Below, piece after piece: positions 42,693-50,318 of a stretch of DNA of 64,000 nucleotides. The notes below the pieces were generated by a model that ran no database searches, had not been told where the DNA came from, and worked only from the letters and a program-made list of their open reading frames with translations. The first letter of the stretch is position 1. The number at the start of each line of letters is the position of its first letter. Location: positions 1 to 64,000 of the forward strand of contig JBCBCP010000008.1 of assembly GCA_038530575.1 (NCBI GenBank), read 5' to 3'. The position numbers and the translations under genes were made by a program. The stretch comes from JBCBCP01 sp038530575 (GTDB lineage Bacteria > Pseudomonadota > Alphaproteobacteria > Rhodobacterales > Rhodobacteraceae).

Positions 42693-43898
42693 ATGGCGCA
42701 TGTTGTTGTGATCGGCGCGGGGCAGGCGGGCGCGTCCTGCGTGGCCAAGCTTCGGGCGGCGGGGTTTGAGGGGCAAGTGACCCTGATCGGGGCCGAACCT
42801 GTGCCGCCCTACCAGCGCCCGCCGCTGTCCAAGGCCTATTTGCTCGGTGACATGACGCTGGAGCGGCTGTTTCTGCGGCCAGAGAGTTATTATGCCGAAC
42901 AGGATGTGGACCTGCGCCTTGGGGCCGAGGTGACGGCGGTTGACACGGACGCTCAAACGGTCAGCGTGGGCGGCGAGGTGCTCGACTACACCGATCTTGT
43001 CTTTGCCACAGGCTCTGCCCCGCGCCGCCTGCCAGCGGCGATTGGCGGCGATCTGGACGGGGTGTTTACCGTGCGCGATCTTGCAGATGTGGACCTGATG
43101 GCGCCGCGTTTTGCGGAAGGCGCGCGGGTTCTGATCGTCGGAGGCGGCTATATCGGGCTGGAAGCGGCGGCGGTCGCGGCCAAGCGGGGCTTGAAGGTGA
43201 CGCTGGTCGAGATGGCGGACCGGATTTTGCAGCGGGTTGCCGCGCCGGAAACCTCCGCCTTCTTCCGAGATCTGCACGCGGGGCACGGCGTGGATATCCG
43301 CGAAGGCGTTGGGTTGGACCGGTTGACGGGCGAGGGCGCAGTGCAGGGAGCCGTGCTGTCCGATGGCACCGAACTGGCCGTGGATTTCGTCATCGTGGGC
43401 GTCGGGATCGTGCCGTGCACCGATATCGCCGAAGCGGCGGGCGTGACGCTCGACAACGGGATTGCGACGGATGCGCAGGGCCGGACAAATGTGCCCCATG
43501 TTTGGGCGGCGGGCGATTGTGCGTCCTTTCCCTATCGCGGGGCGCGGATCCGGCTGGAATCGGTGCCCAATGCCATTGATCAGGCCGAGGTCGTGGCTGA
43601 AAACATCTGCGGCGCGGGAAAGGACTATGTGGCAAAGCCGTGGTTCTGGTCGGACCAGTACGACGTCAAACTGCAGATCGCGGGGCTGAACACGGGCTAT
43701 GACCGGGTGATCACGCGCGATGGTGGGGCGGCCAAGTCGTTCTGGTATTATCGCGGCGATGAACTGCTCGCCGTGGATGCGGCGAATGATCCGCGCGGCT
43801 ACATGGTGGGCAAGCGGCTGATTGATGCCGGTAAATCGCCCGACCCTGCAGCGATTGCCGATCCGGCCGTTGAGTTGAAAAGCCTGCTGCGCGGGTGA
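42693..43898 (+). CDS. FAD-dependent NAD(P)H:ferredoxin/rubredoxin reductase family
   Basis: The 401-residue protein has an N-terminal FAD site (HVVVIGAGQAGASCV), YQRPPLSKAYL, FATGSAPRRLP, an NAD site (VLIVGGGYIGLEAA), and the C-terminal FAD-contacting VWAAGDCASF. A C-terminal domain is of the reductase type (FWSDQYDVKLQIAG). This is the putidaredoxin/rubredoxin reductase group that passes electrons from NAD(P)H to a small iron-sulfur protein. GGGAG precedes the ATG. The stop overlaps the rsmD GTG start. No ferredoxin gene is adjacent. Confidence 0.92.
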   Translation: MAHVVVIGAGQAGASCVAKLRAAGFEGQVTLIGAEPVPPYQRPPLSKAYLLGDMTLERLFLRPESYYAEQDVDLRLGAEVTAVDTDAQTVSVGGEVLDYTDLVFATGSAPRRLPAAIGGDLDGVFTVRDLADVDLMAPRFAEGARVLIVGGGYIGLEAAAVAAKRGLKVTLVEMADRILQRVAAPETSAFFRDLHAGHGVDIREGVGLDRLTGEGAVQGAVLSDGTELAVDFVIVGVGIVPCTDIAEAAGVTLDNGIATDAQGRTNVPHVWAAGDCASFPYRGARIRLESVPNAIDQAEVVAENICGAGKDYVAKPWFWSDQYDVKLQIAGLNTGYDRVITRDGGAAKSFWYYRGDELLAVDAANDPRGYMVGKRLIDAGKSPDPAAIADPAVELKSLLRG

Positions 43899-44446
43899 GG
43901 ATCATCGCCGGCACATGGCGCGGCACCGCGCTGGCCGCGGTGGGCAAGGGCGATGCGGGTGCGGCTTTGCGGCCGACCTCTGACCGGGTGCGCGAGAGCC
44001 TGTTTTCGATGCTCGCCTCGCGCGGTGTTGTGCAGGGGGCGCGGGTGCTGGACCTGTTTGCAGGCACCGGGGCGCTTGCGCTGGAGGCGCTGTCGCGCGG
44101 CGCGGCGGAGGCGGTGCTGGTCGAGAATGGGCGCGCGGGTCAGCGTCTGATCACCGAGAATATTCGCAAGCTGCGCGCGGAGGGGCAGGCCAAGCTGCTG
44201 CGCGCCGATGCCACCCGGCTGGGCGATTGGCCGGGGCCTTTGTTCGATCTGGTGTTCCTCGATCCGCCTTATGGTCGGGGGTTGGGGGAAAAAACTTTGG
44301 GGTCTGCGCGCGGCTGGTGTGCACCTGGCGCGATGGTGGTTTGGGAAGAAGAGGCTGCGCAAGATGCGCCAGAGGGGTTTGCGCTGATCGAGCAGAGGAA
44401 GTTTGGCGGGACGTGGGTGACGCTTCTGGAGCGGGCGTTTTCTTAG
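43895..44446 (+). CDS. rsmD: 16S rRNA (guanine966-N2)-methyltransferase RsmD
   Basis: The 183-residue protein begins MRIIAGTWRG, has RPTSDRVRESLFSML, the SAM loop LDLFAGTGALALEAL and catalytic LDPPYG. These are RsmD hallmarks and the length fits. It methylates G966 of 16S rRNA during small-subunit assembly. The start is GTG, overlapping the oxidoreductase stop (GTGA). The stop codon lies inside a perfect palindrome shared with the convergent map gene's terminator region. Confidence 0.94.
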   Translation: MRIIAGTWRGTALAAVGKGDAGAALRPTSDRVRESLFSMLASRGVVQGARVLDLFAGTGALALEALSRGAAEAVLVENGRAGQRLITENIRKLRAEGQAKLLRADATRLGDWPGPLFDLVFLDPPYGRGLGEKTLGSARGWCAPGAMVVWEEEAAQDAPEGFALIEQRKFGGTWVTLLERAFS

Positions 44447-44479
44447 TAAGAAAACGGACCGGAAACTTACTAAGTTTCC
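44437..44479. terminator. Twin hairpins between convergent rsmD and map
   Basis: GTTTTCTTA-G-TAAGAAAAC (44437-44455) and GGAAACTTA-C-TAAGTTTCC (44461-44479) are two perfect 9-bp stems, 5 bases apart. CTTAGTAAG (44442-44450) is also the reverse complement of CTTACTAAG (44466-44474), allowing an alternative fold between them. The rsmD stop lies within the first stem. Confidence 0.7.
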
Positions 44480-44484
44480 GCCCC

Positions 44485-45309
44485 CTATCCGTAGGTCGGA
44501 TGAAACGTCCCGGCGGGGGACAGGGTAAAGATCTCCACCCCGTCTTCGGTCACGCCAACCGAGTGTTCGAACTGCGCCGAGAGACTCTTGTCGCGGGTCA
44601 CGGCCGTCCAGTCGTCCGCCAGCGTTTTCGTCTCGGGCCGGCCAAGGTTCACCATAGGCTCGATGGTAAAGAACATCCCCGGCTCCAGCCGCGGCCCGGT
44701 GCCCGGGCGGCCATAGTGCAGCACGTTGGGCGGCGCGTGGAACACCCGGCCTAGCCCGTGACCGCAGAAATCGCGGACAACCGACATCCGGTGCGCTTCG
44801 ACAAAGCTCTGGATGGCGTGGCCGATGTCGCCAAAGGTGTTGCCCGGCTTGACCGCCTCGATGCCCTTGAACAGCGCATCATGGGTCACTTCGATCAACC
44901 GTTCGGATTTGCGCGGCAGCTTGCCGGCGACATACATGCGGGAGGTGTCGCCATACCAGCCATCGACGATCACGGTGACGTCGATGTTCAGGATATCGCC
45001 ATCCTTCAGCACCTTGTCGCCCGGAATGCCGTGGCAGACCACGTGGTTCACGCTGATGCAGCTGGCGTGCTTGTAGCCCTTGTAGCCGATGGTGGCCGAC
45101 GTCGCGCCGGCCTCTTCGACCATGCGCGTAATCTCTGCGTCGATTGCGCCAGTGGTCGCGCCGGGCACCACCAGAGGGGCCATCGCGTCAAGGATCGTGG
45201 CCGCCAGCGCGCCCGCGGCGCGCATCCCGTCAAAGTCAGCGGGATCGTAAATTCGAATGCCGTCTTTTGTCAGACGGGCGTTGCTGTGGTTGTCCACCGA
45301 AAGCTCCAT
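44485..45309 (-). CDS. map: Methionine aminopeptidase, type I
   Basis: The 274-residue protein has the five metal ligands in order: DILNIDVTVIVDGWYGDTSR (two Asp), GHGLGRVFH (His), FTIEPMVN (Glu) and FEHSVGVTEDG (Glu). It also has KHASCISVNHVVCHGIPG. It removes the initiator Met from nascent proteins. The ATG at 45309 is chosen because it gives the family length; the ribosome binding site is weak. Twin hairpins lie after the stop. The gene is followed upstream by sfsA in the same direction, 55 bases apart. Confidence 0.94.
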   Translation of the reverse strand: MELSVDNHSNARLTKDGIRIYDPADFDGMRAAGALAATILDAMAPLVVPGATTGAIDAEITRMVEEAGATSATIGYKGYKHASCISVNHVVCHGIPGDKVLKDGDILNIDVTVIVDGWYGDTSRMYVAGKLPRKSERLIEVTHDALFKGIEAVKPGNTFGDIGHAIQSFVEAHRMSVVRDFCGHGLGRVFHAPPNVLHYGRPGTGPRLEPGMFFTIEPMVNLGRPETKTLADDWTAVTRDKSLSAQFEHSVGVTEDGVEIFTLSPAGTFHPTYG

Positions 45310-45364
45310 TGCGCAGGTGCAGCAAGTATAGTGCAAAACTGGGGAATTTGCGAGTCCGTGCGGA

Positions 45365-46054
45365 TCACAGGACCGGCAACTGCTGCCCCAATTCGACCGA
45401 TTTGCCGGTGATATGGGCGGCGTGGCATAGCGTTTCAACGCCCCTCGCGATATCGCGGGCCGCGGCATAGCCCGGGTCGATGTCCGCGGCGACCGCCATC
45501 TCGGTGCAATCGGTGCGCATCACCATGTAAAGCACCATGGCCCTGTCCCCGGCTGCGGCGCGGCGGGCCAGCGCGCCCAGATGCTTGGCCCCGCGCGCGG
45601 TCTTGGTGTCAGGAAACTCCGCCAGCGTGCCCGAACGGCGCAGCGTCACCGATTTCACCTCAAGCCACAGGTCCGGGCCACCCCCGCTCAGCAGGAAGTC
45701 GACGCGGCTGCCTTCGTCATATTTCACCTCTGGCCGGAAGGTCTCATACCCCGCCAGTGCCGGGATCTGGCGCGCGGTCAGTGCCTCGGCCACGACGCGG
45801 TTGGCGATGCCTGTGTCGATGCAGGCAAAACCGCCCGGTAGCTCCGTCAGGCGCCAGCCGAATTTCAGCTTTTTGCGCGGGTCGTCATTAGGTTCCAGCC
45901 AGACCGTCGTTCCCGGCTCGGCGAGTCCGGTCATCGCGCCGGGGTTGGGGCAGTGGGCCACGACCTCGCGCCCATCCGGCAGGACGACATCCGCCAAAAA
46001 GCGTTTGTAGCGGCGCGTCAGGACGCCGGGCACAAGTTCGGTTTGAAAGCGCAT
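45365..46054 (-). CDS. sfsA: SfsA family DNA/RNA nuclease-like protein
   Basis: The 229-residue protein has the SfsA pattern: RRYKRFLADV, AHCPNPGAMTGL, ANRVVAEALTA, YDEGSRVDFLL and LWLEVKSVTLRR. This includes the PD-(D/E)xK-like catalytic D, E and K. E. coli SfsA was named for sugar-fermentation stimulation; its biochemical role is not settled. The ATG at 46054 is chosen for length match. It is divergent from the CinA-like gene with 45 bases between. It may be cotranscribed with map. Confidence 0.93.
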   Translation of the reverse strand: MRFQTELVPGVLTRRYKRFLADVVLPDGREVVAHCPNPGAMTGLAEPGTTVWLEPNDDPRKKLKFGWRLTELPGGFACIDTGIANRVVAEALTARQIPALAGYETFRPEVKYDEGSRVDFLLSGGGPDLWLEVKSVTLRRSGTLAEFPDTKTARGAKHLGALARRAAAGDRAMVLYMVMRTDCTEMAVAADIDPGYAAARDIARGVETLCHAAHITGKSVELGQQLPVL

Positions 46055-46099
46055 GGGGCGGGGCCTATACCGACAGGCAAGGCGGCTCAAGGAGGCCCG

Positions 46100-46819
46100 A
46101 TGACCAGACCCACCGCAGCGATGCTTGTCATCGGGGATGAAATCCTGTCCGGGCGCACCCGCGACACCAACACCAACCACCTTGCCGTGCAGCTGACAGC
46201 GCATGGCGTCGACCTGAAAGAGGCGCGCGTCGTGTCGGACGACCGCGGCGGGATCATCGCCGCGGTGCAGGCCTTGTCGGCAGCGTGGGATGTTGTGTTT
46301 ACCTCCGGCGGGATTGGCCCGACCCATGACGACATCACCGCGGAGGCTGTGGCCCAAGCCTTTGACACCCCGATCAGCGTTCGGGACGATGCCCGCGCGA
46401 TCCTGCAGGATCATTACGACCGGCAGGGGATCGAGTTAAACGAGGCGCGGCTGCGCATGGCGCGCATCCCGGATGGGGCGGCGCTGATCGACAATCCGGT
46501 CTCTGCCGCGCCCGGCTTTACGATTGGAAATGTGCACGTGATGGCGGGCGTGCCCAAGATTTTCGAGGCGATGGTCGCCTCCGTCCTGCCGACGATCACG
46601 GGAGGCGCGCCGCTTTTGTCACGGTCGGTTCGGGTGGCGCGCGGCGAGGGGGATATCGCCGCAGTTCTGACCGATCTGGTCGCGGCCTATCCGGAGCTGA
46701 GTTTTGGCAGCTATCCATTTCAGCGCGATGGCAAGTTTCAGGTGAACGTGGTGGTGCGCGGGACTGATACTGGCCAACTGGATGCGGCAGAGGCGGCGCT
46801 GGTCGCGGCCTTTCCGTGA
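46100..46819 (+). CDS. CinA-like molybdopterin-binding domain protein
   Basis: The 239-residue protein is the MoCF/CinA N-terminal domain alone: MLVIGDEILSGRTRDTN, FTSGGIGPTHDDITAEAVA and a helical end. It lacks the C-terminal NMN deamidase part (PncC) of full CinA. Related single-domain proteins hydrolyse ADP-ribose or NAD-like compounds, or have unclear roles. GGAGG lies 5 bases before the ATG. The stop overlaps the next ATG (TGATG). It opens a four-gene overlapping operon ending in the OmpA-type gene. Confidence 0.9.
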   Translation: MTRPTAAMLVIGDEILSGRTRDTNTNHLAVQLTAHGVDLKEARVVSDDRGGIIAAVQALSAAWDVVFTSGGIGPTHDDITAEAVAQAFDTPISVRDDARAILQDHYDRQGIELNEARLRMARIPDGAALIDNPVSAAPGFTIGNVHVMAGVPKIFEAMVASVLPTITGGAPLLSRSVRVARGEGDIAAVLTDLVAAYPELSFGSYPFQRDGKFQVNVVVRGTDTGQLDAAEAALVAAFP

Positions 46820-47538
46820 TGGATGCCGCCCGTCTGATGGATGTGTGTGACGCGACATGGCCCGCGGCACGCACCTGGAATGCAGGACCTTGGCGGTTCC
46901 GTGACGGGCAAGGCGGTGGCAAGCGGGTTTCGGCGGCCACAGCGCGGGGCCCAGAGGCGGCAGGCCAGATCGACGCCGCAGAGGCTGAGATGCGCCGAAT
47001 CGGCCAGCGTCCCCTGTTTCAGCCGCGTGGCGGCGATGACGTGCTGGATGCTGCGCTTGAGGCGCGCGGCTATGCGCGGCGCGATCCGACCCTTTTGCGG
47101 ACAGGGCCAATAGCCGCGCTGACAGGTCTTCCGATACCGCCGGTCACCGCTTTCGCCATCTGGGAGCCTTTGGCGATTATGCAGGAAATCTGGGCTAAGG
47201 GCGGGATTGGCCCCGCGCGCCTTGCTGTGATGAACCGGGCTAAGGTCAAGACGGGCATCCTGTCCCGCTGGAACGAAAAACCGGCGGGCACGGCCTTTGC
47301 TGCGGTTCATGACGGTGTGTGCATGGTGCACGCGCTGGAGGTGTTGCCCCACCAACGCCGGCAGGGCGTGGCCGGCTGGATGATGCGCAAGGCGGCGTTC
47401 TGGGGCGCAGAGCAAGGCGCGTCGCACATCGCCGTGTTGGTCACCGAGGCCAACACGGGCGCAAATGCGCTTTATGACGCGTTGGGTCTGACCCGCATCG
47501 GGGGTTACCATTACCGGCAGCATCCGGAGGACACATGA
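46819..47538 (+). CDS. GNAT family N-acetyltransferase
   Basis: The 239-residue protein has an unknown N-terminal half and a C-terminal GNAT fold. It contains HALEVLPHQRRQGVAGWMMRKAAFWGAEQG, with the Q/RxxGxG/A acetyl-CoA loop, and VTEANTGANALYDALGL. It transfers acetyl to an amine of an unknown substrate. The start is the ATG at 46819 (TGATG with the upstream stop), and the stop overlaps the next ATG (ATGA at 47535). The N-terminal part (RDGQGGGKRVSAAT) resembles the first GNAT lobe in double-GNAT proteins. Confidence 0.87.
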   Translation: MDAARLMDVCDATWPAARTWNAGPWRFRDGQGGGKRVSAATARGPEAAGQIDAAEAEMRRIGQRPLFQPRGGDDVLDAALEARGYARRDPTLLRTGPIAALTGLPIPPVTAFAIWEPLAIMQEIWAKGGIGPARLAVMNRAKVKTGILSRWNEKPAGTAFAAVHDGVCMVHALEVLPHQRRQGVAGWMMRKAAFWGAEQGASHIAVLVTEANTGANALYDALGLTRIGGYHYRQHPEDT

Positions 47539-48101
47539 CCAACTTACCGACCGCCCTTGACCTGCCGCAGGTCGATCCGCTGCCCGAGGACACCCAACGT
47601 TATTTTGACATCTGCATGGACAAGCTGGGCATGGTCCCAAACGTGCTGCGGGCCTATGCGTTCGATATCGACAAGCTGAACGCGTTCACGGCGCTTTATA
47701 ACGACCTGATGCTGGGCGCGTCGGGGCTGAGCAAGCTTGAGCGCGAGATGATCGCCGTCGTCGTCAGCTCGGTGAACAAGTGTCATTATTGCCTTGTCGC
47801 CCATGGCGCGGCAGTGCGGCAATTGTCGGGCGATCCTGCCTTGGGCGAGGCGATGGTGATGAACTGGCGGGTGGCGGACCTCGACGCACGGCAAACGGCC
47901 ATGCTGCAATTTGCCGAGGATTTGACCGTCGCCTCCGCCAAGGTCACAGAAGCGGACCGTCAGGCACTGCGCGATGTGGGTTTTGACGATCGAGACATCT
48001 GGGACATCGCCTCAGTCGCGGCATTCTTCAACATGACCAACCGTGTAGCCAGCGCTACCGCGATGCGCCCAAACCCAGAATACCACGCGCAAGCGCGGTG
48101 A
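47535..48101 (+). CDS. AhpD-like peroxidase-related protein (carboxymuconolactone decarboxylase fold)
   Basis: The 188-residue helical protein has CHYCLVAHG, the AhpD-type CxxC with downstream His, and EREMIAVVVSSVNK in front. It fits the uncharacterised peroxidase-related group. AhpD enzymes reduce alkylhydroperoxide reductase through the CxxC; here the partner is unknown. The start overlaps the GNAT stop, and its stop overlaps the GTG start of the OmpA gene. A second AhpD-like protein occurs at 49693, only distantly similar by eye. Confidence 0.88.
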   Translation: MTNLPTALDLPQVDPLPEDTQRYFDICMDKLGMVPNVLRAYAFDIDKLNAFTALYNDLMLGASGLSKLEREMIAVVVSSVNKCHYCLVAHGAAVRQLSGDPALGEAMVMNWRVADLDARQTAMLQFAEDLTVASAKVTEADRQALRDVGFDDRDIWDIASVAAFFNMTNRVASATAMRPNPEYHAQAR

Positions 48102-49024
48102 AAGCCCTTGGCCTCATTGCCATTTTGAGCGCCGGGCCTGCCGCGGCGCTGGAGTTGTCGCTGCCCAGCAACGCGCGGGTGACGGCAGAGCGGGCGACGC
48201 GCGCCGACAGTTACGCGGCGCCAGTCGGAGTCTTTGGCGACGGCAGCGTGCCGACCGTGTCCGTCGAAGGGCAGATCGACCGTGCCGCTTGGCAGATAAC
48301 TTCCCCGGGGCTGACGACCCTGCAAGTGCTTGACCCTTTGCGCACGCAGGTTCGCGCGGCTGGTTTCGACATTGTGCTGGACTGCGATGAACAGACGTGC
48401 GGCGGCTTTGACTTTCGCTTTGCTGTCGAAGTGCTCCCGGCGCCAAACATGTATGTCAATTTGCGCGCATATCGCTTCCTGACCGCGCTGCGCGGGCCCG
48501 CCGACGCACCCGAAGCGGCCGTGACCTTGATGGTGAGCACGACACCAACTGCTGCCTTCGTTCAAATCGTACGCGCCGGAGCAGTCGAGGCCGTGCCGGT
48601 GACCACATCACCTGCCGCAAGCCTGCAAGCGGCGCCGGTGGCCGAGGGGCCTTTCGCCGACACTCTACTGGCAGATGGACATGCGGTCTTGACTGGCGTG
48701 GACTTTGCCACCGGGTCGACCGCGCTTGGTGCCGGTCCGTTTGCGGCGCTGGATGCCTTGGCCGCGTTCCTGCAGGCCCGGCCCGGAATTCAGATCGCAT
48801 TGGTTGGTCACACCGACAGCGTTGGTGATCTAGACACGAATATCCGATTGTCCCGCGCGCGGGCAGCCTCCGTGCGCGAGAGGCTGGTGACGGCTTTCGG
48901 GATCGACCCTGCGCGGCTGCGGGCCGAGGGCATGGGGTATCTTGCGCCTGTGGCCAGCAACCTCGACCCGGCCGGACGCGAGGCGAACCGGCGTGTCGAA
49001 GTGGTTCTGCTGTCTGAAAATTAA
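48098..49024 (+). CDS. OmpA-family outer membrane/periplasmic protein
   Basis: The 308-residue protein has a signal peptide (MKALGLIAILSAGPAAALE) and a beta-rich middle domain with two cysteines (DCDEQTC). A C-terminal OmpA-like peptidoglycan-binding domain follows (about 195-305: ALVGHTDSVGDLDTNIRLSRARAASVRERL, RLRAEGMGYLAP, NRRVEVVLLS). It probably anchors to peptidoglycan in the periplasm. The start is GTG, overlapping the AhpD-like stop. It overlaps the convergent TetR gene by 4 bases. It lacks an obvious 8-strand barrel, so it may be periplasmic rather than an integral outer membrane protein. Confidence 0.88.
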   Translation: MKALGLIAILSAGPAAALELSLPSNARVTAERATRADSYAAPVGVFGDGSVPTVSVEGQIDRAAWQITSPGLTTLQVLDPLRTQVRAAGFDIVLDCDEQTCGGFDFRFAVEVLPAPNMYVNLRAYRFLTALRGPADAPEAAVTLMVSTTPTAAFVQIVRAGAVEAVPVTTSPAASLQAAPVAEGPFADTLLADGHAVLTGVDFATGSTALGAGPFAALDALAAFLQARPGIQIALVGHTDSVGDLDTNIRLSRARAASVRERLVTAFGIDPARLRAEGMGYLAPVASNLDPAGREANRRVEVVLLSEN

Positions 49025-49599
49025 TCTGCGAGCCGATCAAGGCCAGCGGCGATGTCTTGTGCAAGGGCATCCGTGTCGACACCTAAGCGTTCCGCCGACA
49101 CTCGCAGCCCCAACAGATCGGACTGGTACCGCCGTGCAAGGGCGGTGGGATCGTGGCCCGTCCCAATATCGCCGTTCTGCTGTGCGCGTCGGAACAGCGC
49201 TTCGAACAAGGCCTCCATCCGCTGAAGATGTTCCTCGGCTTTTGCTGCCAGCGCGGCTTCCTGTGTTTTGAGCTCCAGCACGGTCTTGGACAACATACAG
49301 GCCCTGGCAGGTGCGGCCGTCATATCCATCAGTAAGGCTGGATAGTGTTTTAGGGCCCCAAACGCGCCAACCTCGTCTGCCAATGCGGAAAGGCGCGCCG
49401 CACCTGCTGCCGCATACCGATCGAGCGCCAATTCAAACAAAGCGCCCTTGGAGCCGAACGCGGCGTAAAAGCTCCCCGGTTTCAGCTTGAGCGCCTTTTC
49501 GAGGTCTTTCATCGACGTGCCGGCCCAGCCCTGTTTCCAGAACAGGTCGCGCGCCTGATCTATTAGGACATCCCTGTCGAATGACGGTTTGCGGGGCAT
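49021..49599 (-). CDS. TetR/AcrR family regulator
   Basis: The protein has 192 residues. The N-terminal helix-turn-helix lies at about 25-47 (SMKDLEKALKLKPGSFYAAFGSKGALFE), then a helical ligand domain. The pattern resembles TetR regulators of redox or electrophile response (NemR/AcuR-like), which often control an adjacent enzyme. It is divergent from an AhpD-like gene across two 16-bp operators. The start ATG at 49599 has AAGGTGA upstream. The ligand is unknown. Confidence 0.88.
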   Translation of the reverse strand: MPRKPSFDRDVLIDQARDLFWKQGWAGTSMKDLEKALKLKPGSFYAAFGSKGALFELALDRYAAAGAARLSALADEVGAFGALKHYPALLMDMTAAPARACMLSKTVLELKTQEAALAAKAEEHLQRMEALFEALFRRAQQNGDIGTGHDPTALARRYQSDLLGLRVSAERLGVDTDALAQDIAAGLDRLAD

Positions 49600-49612
49600 G
49601 GGTCACCTTTTG

Positions 49613-49652
49613 TTGAACGATTGCTCAATTATAATCTTGAATGATCGCTCAA
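49613..49652. promoter_or_regulatory. Two TetR-type operators between tetR and the AhpD-like gene
   Basis: TTGAACGATTGCTCAA (49613-49628) and TTGAATGATCGCTCAA (49637-49652) are near-palindromic 16-mers, 24 bases apart by start. Both lie in the 93-bp divergent region. Binding by the neighbouring TetR is inferred from position. Confidence 0.7.
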
Positions 49653-49692
49653 GAAAGTTCAAGTGTGACGCATCAACCCGAAAGGACACGCC

Positions 49693-50265
49693 ATGACCGA
49701 CTTTCCCTCACACGATCTGACCACTGCGCCCGAAGCCTCCAAACCGCTGCTGGAAAACAGCCAGAAGGCCTTTGGCCGCCTGCCAGGGCTGCACAAGGTG
49801 ATGGCGGAGAGCCCACAGCACCTTGAAGGCTACCAGGTCCTGCACAAGCTGTTTTCAGAGACCGCGTTCGACGCGGACGAGCTGACCGTTGTCTGGCAAA
49901 CGATCAATGTCGAACATGCGTGCCACTACTGCGTCCCGGCGCACACGGGCATCGCCAAGCGCATGAAGGTGTCCGATGAGATCATTAATGCCCTGCGGGA
50001 CGAGACGCCGCTGCCGAGCCCAAAGCTTGAAGCGCTGCGTACGTTCACCCTGCAAATGCTGCGCCAACGCGGGAATGTCGAAGACGCACAGATGCAGGCG
50101 TTCTTTGACGCGGGCTATGGCCACCGTGCCGTGCTCGACGTGATCCTCGGCCTCGCGCAGAAAGTCATGTCCAACTACGTGAACCACGTCGCGGAAACCC
50201 CGCTGGATGATGCGGCAAAGCCGTTTGCGTGGGAGCGCAAGGGCGGGCCAGTCGCGTCGGAATAA
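49693..50265 (+). CDS. Carboxymuconolactone decarboxylase/AhpD-like protein
   Basis: The 190-residue protein has CHYCVPAHTG, with the AhpD CxxC and His, and flanking helices (TVVWQTINVEHA, VLDVILGLAQKVMSNYVNHV). It probably acts as a disulfide-dependent antioxidant. It is divergent from the TetR gene with two operators, so it is likely repressed until an electrophile or oxidant appears. AAAGGA lies upstream of the ATG. A strong terminator follows the gene. Confidence 0.88.
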   Translation: MTDFPSHDLTTAPEASKPLLENSQKAFGRLPGLHKVMAESPQHLEGYQVLHKLFSETAFDADELTVVWQTINVEHACHYCVPAHTGIAKRMKVSDEIINALRDETPLPSPKLEALRTFTLQMLRQRGNVEDAQMQAFFDAGYGHRAVLDVILGLAQKVMSNYVNHVAETPLDDAAKPFAWERKGGPVASE

Positions 50266-50281
50266 GCCAATTTACCAAGCA

Positions 50282-50318
50282 AACACTTTGGGATAATATG
50301 CCCAAAGTGTTCACTTTT
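50282..50318 (+). terminator. Rho-independent terminator of the AhpD-like gene
   Basis: AACACTTTGGG (50282-50292) pairs perfectly with CCCAAAGTGTT (50301-50311), an 11-bp stem with an 8-base loop, followed by CACTTTTT. It touches the stop of the minus-strand pentapeptide gene. Confidence 0.9.

Noticed and set aside
42612..43499. Minus-strand extension of the peroxiredoxin frame
   Set aside because: It is antisense to the FAD oxidoreductase; the family start and a good site lie at 42611.
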